Position numbers and translations under genes: made by a program. This document shows positions 53,947 to 64,000 of a DNA stretch of 64,000 nt, piece after piece. Source of the stretch: Erigeron canadensis (lineage: Eukaryota > Streptophyta > Magnoliopsida > Asterales > Asteraceae). Location: assembly GCF_010389155.1 (NCBI RefSeq), contig NC_057765.1, positions 28,832,980-28,896,979 of the forward strand, given 5' to 3'. The notes under the pieces are model-generated. The model made no database searches. It was not told the DNA's origin and was given only the letters and a program-made list of their open reading frames with translations. Every line of letters begins with the position of its first letter. Position 1 is the first letter of the stretch.

Positions 53947-54117
53947 CTTGAATTAAGTAATTGTTAGTTTTGTGATTCAATCCTTCCTTGCATTCAATTA
54001 TGAGGAAGTTAATTGTTTTTAATAGATAGATTTTATTTTTGTTTCAGTTTTATTTTGTTAGTTTCTGGTGCGGTTAACGGTTTTTCTTGTGGTGTTTGTG
54101 CAGATGCTTTGTAGTTG

Positions 54118-57100
54118 ATGAACACAAGAACCTCTGGTTGACCTTTGCTTAGTTCTCAATCTAATCCAGGGAAAGCCAGACGACGCTTAATCAGATCAAA
54201 CAACACGGAGCCTTTAAACACCGAAAACCGTGACCACCCGGACGTAGATTTGGATAAATATTACTCAAAGGAAGGTTCAACGTCCGAGGTGCGCTTAAGT
54301 CCTAAATTCTTCGAAGGTAGTGGGTTGTTCAAAACTGGTGATAGTTCAGGGGAAGAAGATAATCGGGATAAGACTGATCAACAGGATTTAACCGAGATTC
54401 CTAGAGAAAATCCTCAGCCAACTCAACCAGTCAGAGCCAGGAGAATGGGTGATAGAGAGCCGGAAAACCCCAATAACCGTCTTTACGGTGACCGTAGGAG
54501 AAATATCCCTACTAATAGGGGCACTCCTATTCGCCTTCCAACCACTGGAGTAAACTTTTCTCTTAAAGGAAGTCATTTGAAAAGTGTGGAGGAGGAGAAG
54601 TTCGATGGGGTGACGAATAATGATCCATATGGGCATTTGGAAAGGTTCGAGAAGATTTGTAGGTTTTATCACTATGGCGCGAACCAAGATGACAATGTGA
54701 AGCTTGAGCTTTTTCCACTTACTTTATGTGGAGGAGCTAAGGCATGGTTAAAGGAGCAACCAGATGATCTGTATACGACTTGGGATGAGCTTCGTGTTGG
54801 GTTCATTGATGAGTTCTATTCTATCAGGACTCAGAGATAGTTGGAGAATAAGATCCGATCATTCACTCAAGATCCGGGGGAAGATGTAGTAGATGCCTGG
54901 AAACGATATAAGGAGATGATCAGGAATTGCCCAGGAAACAATCTGAACACGGAAGCAGTGGTTGAGATCTTCTATGATGGGTTGCTAAAGAGAACTAGAA
55001 GGGAATTAGCCGGGGCATTTGGAGGTAGTTTGAATAATGTCACCCCGGCTGAAGGATACAAAATCTTGGATGATATGGCCAAGGAATTCTCTGATCGCGA
55101 TGAAGTTGTAAGCAAGAGAACGAGTGGAAAGACTGTAGCGAAGTTGGAGAGTAGTGAAGAATCAAGCTTGGTTGCTGAAGTCAAAGCCCTCACAAAGCAG
55201 ATGAACGAGAGGTTTGACAACCAAGATGTGAGATTCAAAAGCATTGAAAGGGATGTTAAGGTGATTGCTGATGGTTGTGACTACTGTGGGGACATGCATT
55301 ATTCAGAAGATTGTCCGGATAAGCCAGCTCAGGAAGTTAACTATGTCCAGAATCAGCAAGGGAACTTCAGTCAGGGTACCGGTTATCAAAATCGGTCATC
55401 AGGTACTTCTTATCCTTCGTCTAATTTTAATGCTAATAATTCTGGTTTTAGTGGAAGCAGGTTTAGCAGGTTCAACAGTCAGCAAAATGCGAATTCGGAA
55501 TTGAGAGACATCATGAAGGATTTGGTAGGCGCTCAGAAAGCTACCAGTGAGAAGATGGCCTCTCAATGGGATGCTATGACTACTAGGTTGGATGGATTGG
55601 CAAATAAGCTTGAGCAAAGTTTGAAGAGTACTCAAGCAACGTTTCAGGATATCGAGGCTAAGCTTGAAAGGCTAGGAACATCAAATAGGCAGCCCGGTAC
55701 ATTACCGAGCAATACCCAGCAGAATCCTAAGCCTCAGCAAAATAGCCAAGGATCAGGAGCCAAGTATAGCCACCCGAACGCTCGAAACGAGCAAGTCAAC
55801 GCAATCACAACAAAAGCAGGTAACATTTACAATTCTGCAAATCCATGGCCTAATGATGTTACTCCTCTTGTGCAGGTTGATGCCGATGGAACCGTTGATG
55901 ATGAGGTTGAGATAGAACTGGAACCCGCCGTGAAGACACCGGCCGTTCCATCCAAGATTGCTGAGAAGACTCCTGTTGAGAAACCACCAGTTAAACCGTA
56001 TCAGCCAAAGATACCTTTTCCTCAATGATTGAGGAAAGCGAAGATAAAGGAAAATTTTAAAAAGTTTGTTGATTTAATTCAAAATGTTAACATAACTGTT
56101 CCTTTAGTTGATCTTCTTGCAGGTATGCCGAATTACGCAAAGTTTCTCAAAGATCTTGTTTCGGACAGGAAGAAGTTAGAAGAGGCACAGACAACTGTAC
56201 TGAGTGCCGAGGTGTCAGCTATCATCAAGAATAAGATTCCTCCTAAGCTAGAAGACCCAGGGAGTTTTCTTATCTCTTGTGCTTTTGGTGCTGTCTTGTA
56301 TAAGGCATTAGCTGATTTAGGGGCTAGCATAAATCTAATGCCTTATTCTGTGTACAAAAGATTGTCTTTAGGTGATTTGACCCCTACCCGCATGAGCATT
56401 AGGCTAGCGGATCGTTCATTCCAATATCCCATAGGGATAGCGGAAAATTTGCAAATTAGGGTAGGTCATATGATATTCCCGGTAGATTTTGTTGTTCTTG
56501 AAATGGAGGCGGATATTAATGTCCCTCTAATTCTTGGTCGACCGTTCCTCATGACCGCGGATGCTATCATCCGTGTTAAAGCTAAGGAGATTTCCTTAGG
56601 GGTTGGCGATGACCGGGTTGTTTTTAATATTGATAGGGCTCTTAAGCATCCTTACTCATGTGATGAATCTTGTTTCAGGATCGATGTAGTCGAGGAGGAA
56701 GATGTTTTGGAAAAGGAGCTCATGGACTTTCTGGATATGGAGGGAGATGAAGCATTTCTAGCTTGTAGTGAAGAAGAACAAGAAATGGTTGGTGAAATGG
56801 TGCAGGAGATCATGGCGTCGAGTGTTGATGAAACGCCATCGGTAGATGACACTTTTGAAGAGATCACCGGTAATGATAGAAGACGAGTGCTAACTTCGGT
56901 GGAGAATCCTCCTACCGATTTGGAACTCAAACCACTTCCGGACCATCTAGAGTATGCTTATCTCGAAGGTACGTCTTTCTTGCCCGTTGTCATTTCCTCC
57001 TCACTTTTGGAGGATGAAAAGTCTAGACTTATGACCGTCCTGAAGGCCCATAAAAAGGCCTTTGCTTGGAAAATTTCCGATATCCCGGGTATAAGTCCAG

Positions 57101-57957
57101 AATTTTGTAAGCACACCATAAATTTTATTGATGATTTTAAACCGGTTGTGCAAAGGCAACGTAGATTGAACCCGAACATGAAAGATGTGGTGAAAAAGGA
57201 GATAATTAAATTACTTGATGCGGGAATCATATTCCCCATTTCGGATAGTTCATGGGTAAGTCCGGTGCATTGTGTGCCGAAAAAGGGTGGGATGACCGTA
57301 GTTTTGAATGAAAGAAACGAATTGATTCCTACTAGAACTGTCACGGGGTGGAGGGTATGTATTGATTATCGGAAATTGAATGATGCAACCCGCAAAGATC
57401 ACTTTCCTTTACCCTTTATTGATCAAATGCTCGAACGGTTAGCCGGAAACGAGTATTTTTGCTTTTTGGATGGGTTCTCCGGGTACTTCCAAATACCCAT
57501 TGACCCCAAGGACCAAAAAAAGACCACGTTTATTTGTCCCTATGACACTTATGCTTATAGGAGGATGCCATTTGGTCTTTGCAATGCTCCCGGAACTTTT
57601 CAAAGATGTATGATTGCCATTTTTCAAGACATGATCGAAACCTCCATGGAAGTTTTCATGGATGATTTTTCTGTCTTTGGTAGTTCGTTTGAGAGTTGTC
57701 TAGAAAGTCTTGACAAAATGCTTGAAAGATGTGAAAAGGCACATTTGGTACTAAATTGGGAGAAATGCCATTTTATGGTAAAGGAAGGGATTGTGTTGGG
57801 ACACAAAGTTTCTAAAGCAGGTCTAGAGGTTGATAAAGCAAAAATTGATGTTATCGCTAAGTTACCTCCACCTACTAATGTCAAGTCAATTAGAAGCTTT
57901 TTGGGTCATGCCGGTTTTTATCGTAGGTTCATAAAAGATTTCTCAAAAATCACCCGG
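54118..57957 (+). pseudogene. Athila-like gag-pol (gag, protease, reverse transcriptase), three in-frame stops, 3' truncated
   Basis: One continuous frame from the ATG at 54118 with stops TGA (54139-54141), TAG (54838-54840) and TGA (56026-56028) and no frameshift. Gag: HLERFEKICRFYHYG, AKAWLKEQPDDLYTTWDELR, and a Cys knuckle CDYCGDMHYSEDC. Protease: LADLGASINLMP with ILGRPFL; the DLGAS form is usual in Athila. Reverse transcriptase: KKGGMTVVLNERNELIPTRT, VCIDYRKLNDATRKDHFPLP, FLDGFSGYFQIPI, MPFGLCNAPGTFQRCM and the catalytic FMDDFSVFG. The frame ends at FLGHAGFYRRFIKDFS, so RNase H and integrase are absent. The element cannot move by itself in this state. Confidence 0.9.
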
Positions 57958-58139
57958 TCACAAAACCCCCCCTTTTTAATCTGAATCACTTTACTGTGAC
58001 AATTGCTTATTAAGTCCTTGTGTTCGACCTCGGTTTACCAAGTCAACTATATTGCATACGAACGGGTTCACTGCCCGCAAGTGTGTAGTAGTCAGTAGCT
58101 AGGTATTTCGTGTTTATAAATTTAAGACTAGAAAATACA
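57957..58139 (+). repeat. Partial second Athila-like LTR (3' end)
   Basis: Matches 53,752-53,922 apart from single changes and an extra CTGCCCGCAAGTGTGTAGTA-containing stretch (about 24 bp). Confidence 0.9.
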
Positions 58140-58339
58140 CATCAAGTTTTTGGCGCCGCTGCCGGGGACTTGAATTAAGTAATTGTTAGTTTTGTGATTC
58201 AATCCTTCCTTGCATTCAATTGTGAGGAAGTTAATTGTTTTTAATAGATAGATTTTATTTTTGTTTCAGTTTTATTTTGTTAGTTTCTGGTGCGGTTAAC
58301 GGTTTTTCTTGTGGTGTTTGTGCAGATGCTTTGTAGTTG

Positions 58340-58586
58340 ATGAACACAAGAACCTCTGGTTGACCTTTGCTTAGTTCTCAATCTAATCCAGGGAAAGCCA
58401 GACAACGCTTAATCAGATCAAACAACACGGAGCCTTCAAACACCGAAAACCGTGACCACCCGGACGTAGATTTGGATAAATATTACTCAAAGGAAGGTTC
58501 AACGTCCGAGGTGCGCTTAAGTCCTAAATTCTCCGAAGGTAGTGGGTTGTTCAAAACTGGTGATAGTTCAGGGGAAGAAGATAATC
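58340..58586 (+). pseudogene. Truncated second copy of Athila-like gag
   Basis: Same start (MNTRTSG then TGA at the matching codon) and following text ([41 protein letters not shown]). It breaks off about 245 bp in, where Copia pol (antisense) begins. Confidence 0.9.
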
Positions 58587-61345
58587 CTCCAAGAGTAAAT
58601 ACATATCCACTTGTGGATTTGGAATCCTTTATATCGGATATCCAATTAGCATCACTATATCCTTCCAATACAGCTGGATCTCGACCAAAATGCAGCCCAT
58701 AATTCTTTGTATATCTCAAGTATCTTAGTAACCTAGTCATAGCCTTCCAATGTTCCAAACTAGGATTACTAGTATATCTACTTAGCCTACTAACAGCATA
58801 GGCTAAGTCAGACCTAGTACTTGTCATGAGATACATTAAGCTGCCAATTACCCTTGAGTACTCCAATTGAGCAACACCTTCACCTCTATTTTTCGATAGA
58901 TGTTGCGTGGTATCTATTGGAGATCGAGCGACTCTTGAGTCCTCGGGACTGAATTTCTCAAGGATCTTGTCCACATAGTGAGATTGACTTAACACTAGAC
59001 CATCTTGGGTTCGAGTAATTTTCATTCCAAGAATGACATCTGCTAAACCCATATCCTTCATGTCAAATCTCGCCTTCAACATGTCTTTGGTAGATTTGAT
59101 CATACTATCATCACTACCCACAATGAGTATGTCATCGACATATAGACAAAGTATAACATATCCCTTAGATATGTCTTTGACATAAACACATTTATCACAC
59201 TCATTAATCCTGAAACCATTATCGAGCATGACTTGATCAAACTTTTGGTGCCATTGCTTTGGAGCTTGTTTCAATCCGTACAAAGACTTGACAAGTTTAC
59301 AAACTTTGTCCTCCTGGCCAGGAGCGGAAAAACCCTCAGGTTGTTCCATATATATTTCTTCATCAAGCTCTCCATTGAGAAATGCGGTTTTTACATCCAT
59401 TTGATGTATTTCCAAATTTCTCAATGCTGCAATCGCAAGCACCAATCTGATCGAAGTTACTCGAGTTACAGGCGCATATGTGTCAAAGTAATCAAGATCT
59501 TTCTTTTGTCTATATCCTTTGACCACAAGTCTTGCCTTGTACTTATCAATAGAGCCATCAGATTTCATCTTTTTCTTGAATATCCAACGATGTTCAAGTG
59601 GTTTACAACCAGGTGGAAGATGAACTAACTCCCAAGTATGATTCTGCAAAATAGAATCAATTTCACTCTTAATGGCTTCTTTCCATTGAGGCGCTTCTTG
59701 TGAAGTAACCGCTTCATGATATGTTTGAGGTTCACTCATAACCATATAAGAAACAAAATCAGGCCCGAAAGATTTTTCAATCTTTTGCCTTTTGCTTCTT
59801 CGCGGTTCTACTGCTTCTTCCTCTGATTGTTCTTGATGATCATCTGGAACAATCTTATCAACCGGAGTTGATGTAGAAGATTTTCCTTGATCCAAACGAG
59901 GAAACACATTTTCAAAAAACGAAGCATTTCTTGACTCAAGTATACTGTTTTTGTGTATTTCCGGGTTCTTAGACTCATGTACTAGAAACCGATATGCACT
60001 ACTATGTTCAGCAAGATTTGAGGATTCACAATCGCTACCATGCTTAGCATATCCTATGAATACACAATCAACAGTTTTTGGTCCTATCTTTTGAACTTTA
60101 GGTGGTGGAACCACCACCTTTGCTAAACACCCCCACACTTTCAAGAACTTATAGGATGGTTTTCTATTAAACCATAACTCATAAGGTGTAACATCCTTTT
60201 TCTTGAAAGGTATCTTGTTCAAAAGATAGTTTGCCGATAAAACTGCATCTCCCCACATATCTTGTCCTAAGCCCGAGCTTATTAACATGGCATTCATCAT
60301 CTCTTTAAGAGTTCGATTTTTCCTTTCAGCAATGCCATTTTGTTGTGGGGTATAAGGAGCTGTTTGCTCATGGATAATACCATTTTGAGCACAAATTTTA
60401 GCAAATGGAGAAACATATTCACCTCCTCTATCACTCCTTAATCTTTTAATCTTTTTGTTGAGTTGATTCTCAACTTCATTTTTGTACAAGATAAACTTAT
60501 CTATTGCTTCATTCTTGCTCTTTAGTAAGTAGACATAGCAATATTTTGTACAATCATCAATAAATGTAATGAAATATTTGTTACCACCTCAAGTGGGAAT
60601 CGATCTAAAATCACATACATCGGTATGGATTAAATCAAGTGGCTCGGTGTTTCGTTCAATAGATTTGAAAGATTTCGTGGTTTGTTTAGCTTCAACACAA
60701 GTTGGACATTTAGAATTATAATCAATGTTAAAAGATGGTATACAATTTAACTTAATTAAACGACACATTGAATTAAAATTCACATGTCCAAGACGATTAT
60801 GCCAAATATTAGAAGACTCAATCAAATAAGCGGAAGTAGAAGCATTTTCATTCACTTGCTTAATAGGTACAACATTGAGCTTAAACATCCCATTAAGGGC
60901 ATAACCTTGACCAACATACAAACCACGTTTAGTTAACACAAACTTATCACTTTCAAACACTAAACGAAACCCATTCTTGTTAAGCAACCAACCCGACACA
61001 AGACTCTTGCGCAATTCGGGAACATACAACACATTGGTTAACTTGAGCTCTCTCCCCGAAGTCCACTTGAGGATCACATCGCCTTCACCCTTGATATCGG
61101 CGGTGGCGGCATTTCCCATATACAGCTTTTCTTCACCGGATATTTCTTTCAAGTTATGGAACATAGTCTTATCCGGACACACATGACGGGTTGCACCCGT
61201 ATCAACCCACCATCCTTTGATTCCATCGGTGGTAAGATTGACCTCTTCCAACTTAGCCGTGAGGTCAGAAATCATAGCAACAAGAGCCATGTTATCTTCG
61301 ATCATATTTGCCCTTTCCTTCCTTGGATTCTTGCATTGATCAACC
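58587..61345 (-). pseudogene. Copia pol (protease, integrase, reverse transcriptase, part of RNase H)
   Basis: A single frame with one stop, TGA at 60589-60591. Order: protease WWVDTGATRHVCPD; GAG-pre-integrase HNRLGHVNFNSMCRL with CPTCVEAKQ; integrase core with [28 protein letters not shown] and [14 protein letters not shown]; reverse transcriptase VYVKDIS...[11 protein letters not shown] with [20 protein letters not shown] and [13 protein letters not shown]; RNase H start [20 protein letters not shown]. The Athila segment cuts it inside RNase H, and further minus-strand reading is antisense gag. Gag upstream of KNPRKERANMIED is missing. Confidence 0.92.
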
Positions 61346-61395
61346 GGATTCACAATCGCTACCATGCTTAGCATATCCTATGAATACACAATCAA
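61346..61395 (-). repeat. 50-bp filler copied from Copia pol
   Basis: Identical to 60022-60071 in the pol frame (GGATTCACAATCGCTACCAT...TACACAATCAA), and placed where gag is missing. Confidence 0.9.
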
Positions 61396-61538
61396 GAACA
61401 AAATGAAATGAAGAAAATGAAAGAAAATCTGGTTGATGATCCAGTTTGAGTGTTTTTATTGTAGCTGAACTACCAAAACACCACTAAGTATAGTTTATAT
61501 ACATATAAACTGGTTAGTGGATGTTTTAGTGGGACACA

Positions 61539-62039
61539 TGTTGGTTTGCATGATTAAACAACATGTGTTACACTTAAGGCTAAGTCAAGTGTCCTGCCAG
61601 GTGCAAGGCCTGGAATAAGACCACCCACTGAGCCATATACAACTACCCACTGAGCCATAATCAAGCCATGTAAGCCATAACCGAGCCATACTGAACTAGC
61701 CAAAAATAAAGACGGCTCAATAGCGGCTCTCAGCGATGCGAGCATGCTAAGTGCGCCACTAAAACGCCACATTACGCCTCATCGCCCACGCCCCCGGTCC
61801 CGGTCTCGGTCTCGGGCACGGGCGCGGGCGCGTCGGGTGCTTCGCACCCTCCTAGCTCACTTGGGGTGTAGCCCCTTATAAGGAATTATAATTCCTCCAA
61901 CACTCCTCCTTATAAACATACTTAATGTTTATTCTTCTACCAATGTAGGACACACTCACATTAGTTAATTATTCTTTCAACTCCTTTTAACATATCTATT
62001 AACTTGGATATTCTATGTTATTACATAAAATTTCCAACA
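61539..62039 (-). repeat. Copia 5' LTR, rearranged inner end
   Basis: Shares the outer roughly 365 bp with 51,550-51,931. Inside about 61,675 it is unrelated to the other LTR, with repeated CCCACTGAGCCATA words. TGTTGG at 61539 is a possible inner end, but no primer-binding site follows it on the minus strand. Confidence 0.6.
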
Positions 62040-62189
62040 ATAATATGCCAATTTGATCATGATTTCAAATCCAAAATAAAAAAATCGTAACAAATGTTTA
62101 ATTGAAAATTGAACAATATCACCAAATCATACAGAAAAACTTACTATTACAAAATCAAGCAAATATAGAACAACATACTATATATTCAT

Positions 62190-63300
62190 TAATCATTAAT
62201 TAAACATACTTGAAGGGGAAACCAGACTCTCCACATAACCGATCCCCTGGATCATTTGAAAATAGTCAGGACTTGCAGATACGTTTATCACTTTAGGCGG
62301 ATCCGACTCTTTCAATACATCATAGATATAACGAGTTCTTGGAATGAATTGATCGTCGATATAAGAATGATCCCGTTATCCAAAATACATATAGGTCTGT
62401 ACTCGAATACACGTACATGCAACCATGAGTCCTTCGATCTCAACATGCACCATCGTCCGTACTCTTCGTTAATACATATACACTAAAAAGCCTTTTAGGC
62501 CACTTGGATTCACCGTCGACTATGCAAAGGCGTACCCAAAAGAAGCCAAGTCGTGCTTAACTATGTGAGTCCTAATATTCCATAATCACTAGGTAAATGT
62601 ATATCGGAAAGTACCATGTTGTTAACATCGAGAGCCACGATCTTAGAGGAATCATCTTGGAAGGGGTACTTAATAGTAGCGATCCAATTAATACAAAGAT
62701 CCGTTTGCAAACGTACCGACTTTATTCAAATGGTTAATTTGCATTCCAAACGAAGTTTTTTAACACGCTCCATGAGTTCGTTTTAAGACTGAAAACATCA
62801 CAAGTTTGCTTAAAAGGATACTCACAACCTCTAAATCTAATAATCTTTAAGTCACCCGGGTGGGTTAAACCGTAACCAAATCCGTATACATGGTTCTTAC
62901 ACTTATTGCATAAAGAATGCGAGTCAGGAGGAATCGGCTTGGACGCCTCAGTAAGCGGATTATATAAAACCATATATTCAAGAAAATCTTGAATCACTAA
63001 AAGGACTATGCCGCCATTGCACGATCCAGCAAACGTGACATCTTTACCTTCTAATTATTCGGGTTTCGCAAAACGTGAAGAACTAGAAGGAAAAGTGACC
63101 ATGGAACGAGTCATGTCGTTTTCGTAGAAAACATCAATGGGTAATTCAAAGGGCAAGAGGATCTTTCGATCACCTGTCCATGATTTGATGAGATAGTTGA
63201 AATGACCCGATTCCAATGCTTACATACGCATTTGAGCCTCATCGAGAGTTTTATCGGAAGCCGGACAATTATATTATACATAATCTCGGCCGGGATGGCG
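62190..63300 (-). pseudogene. F-box/FBA pseudogene
   Basis: F-box remnant at 63,180-63,295 (IPAEIMYNII, RLPIKLSMRLKCVCKHWNRV) without a usable start codon, then FBA words in shifting frames: LYNPLTEASKPIPPDSHS, VYGFGYGLTHPGDLKIIRFR, FSLKTNSWSVLKNFV. Frame shifts lie near 63,200, 63,050 and 62,730, and the 3' third is heavily degraded. It is the copy beside which the Copia element inserted. Confidence 0.85.
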
Positions 63301-64000
63301 GATTAGTCTAATCCGCCTCTGATGGTTCTGTACGGTTCCATCGTAATTGTTTAATTTGGAAGGAAAAAAGAAATTGGATTTTTCAATATAATCGGCATTA
63401 TGGGATATAGTGTATGGATAGAGGTAAAATAAAACAACAATTAACATAAAATAAATAAGCTAGACACCATATAAAGATGACATGTGGTATAAGAATTTTT
63501 AAAAATAAATATATAATGTTGAGGGTATTTTAGAGATTAACTAATAATATTCTTTTCTCTTATTAAAAGAAAATAACTTTGGAACGTTTCAAATTTTATA
63601 AAATTACATCAAATTCATATTCAAATTTGAATCCTTACTTTTCATCTGACGCCTCAACAAAAAGTGCTTATATATTTCTTTATTTATAAGTCCGATCGTC
63701 AAAGTAAAACAAATTTTTTCTTATCTATTTATAAGTCTTTATTATTATTATCATTTTTTTTATAATTATTATTAATCAACTATTACAACTTTTTTTTAAC
63801 GTCAGCCTTAAAGTGTAGTAGTTATGCATCAAAAAAAATATTTATTGTTAGTTGTGCATCATATATTTAAAAAAACTTTGTGAACTAAAAACATCACTGC
63901 ATGTGCATCATTTTACATCTTAATGAATCTTTTAGACACATGAGTATGCTTATCTTAATATATAAACATGGATAATTTAAATAAATGGATCAATATATAT
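63301..64000. other. AT-rich DNA without recognisable features
   Basis: No open frame or repeat that I can support; T- and A-rich runs only. Confidence 0.5.

Larger units (their letters stand above)
52453..58586 (+). mobile_element. Athila-like Ty3/Gypsy element with part of a second tandem copy
   Basis: 5' LTR (52453-53922), primer site, leader, gag-protease-RT up to about 57,957, then directly the last 183 bp of a second LTR, its primer site, leader and the first part of gag (to about 58,586), where the Copia pol resumes. The join at 57,957 sits on shared CGGTCAC. The arrangement LTR-internal-LTR-internal is that of a recombined tandem pair later cut by deletion. The second copy differs from the first by very few bases, apart from a roughly 24-bp indel in the LTR end. 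Confidence 0.8.
51324..62039 (-). mobile_element. Copia retrotransposon, rearranged and invaded by an Athila-like element
   Basis: Outer ends TGTTGGAC...TTTCCAACA are flanked by a perfect 5-bp duplication ATAAT (51319-51323 and 62040-62044). Element order on the minus strand: 5' LTR (to 62,039), a gap where primer site and gag should be, pol (61,345 to about 58,587), the Athila-like insertion (52,453-58,586), the Copia 3' tail, polypurine tract and 3' LTR. It landed in the duplicated 3' flank of an F-box copy: removing it joins GTATGCAATAAT to ATGCCAATTTGATCATGA, the family's flank sequence. Confidence 0.85.

Overview
The window is nuclear DNA from a flowering plant, a eudicot and probably an asterid (the composite family is a guess from overall resemblance, not proven here). 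The grounds are intron-rich genes with GT-AG introns, plant-only families (cysteine-rich receptor kinase, LysM receptor kinase, DUF1068 protein, FBA-type F-box proteins), AT-rich intergenic DNA and dense plant transposons (Copia, Athila-like Gypsy, Helitrons, SINEs, fold-back MITEs).

Layout. 1-4,833: the end of an Ulp1-like protease gene (+) facing a FAR1-like/MULE transposase gene (-) that has three in-frame stops. Both genes and the spacer are sprinkled with a near-palindromic 16-mer, CAATCAACTTTGATTG and variants, that I did not notice elsewhere in the window. 5,230-10,006: repeats only, namely a short tandem array, a small Helitron, three adjacent fold-back MITEs and a 2.6-kb solo LTR. 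10,200-14,153: a cysteine-rich receptor-like kinase (-, 8 exons). 17,680-19,644: a DUF1068 (NKS1/ELMO-type) Golgi protein (+, 3 exons, one of 24 nt). 20,988-28,245: condensin subunit CAP-H (-, 13 exons). 29,704-30,333: an unrecognised small acidic-protein gene, apparently frame-broken. 32,125-38,321: a CERK1-type LysM receptor kinase (-, 12 exons, one of only 5 nt). 41,450-63,300: an F-box family cluster on the minus strand with one intact gene and three decayed copies, split by transposons.

The largest structure is a Copia retrotransposon on the minus strand (51,324-62,039) flanked by a perfect 5-bp target duplication (ATAAT). It sits in the F-box cluster. It has lost gag and its primer-binding site and has itself been invaded by an Athila-like Gypsy element (52,453 to about 58,586), which carries part of a second, tandem Athila copy.

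How the genes relate: CERK1 (chitin perception) and the CRK are cell-surface kinases of the kind used in immunity and stress signalling. F-box proteins select targets for SCF ubiquitin ligases. CAP-H acts in chromosome condensation and the DUF1068 protein in Golgi/cell-wall work. There are no operons, and each gene is independent. Exon models were built by hand from reading frames, GT-AG borders and phase; for the CRK, DUF1068, CAP-H, CERK1 and FAR1-like genes the exon lengths sum to an exact multiple of three.
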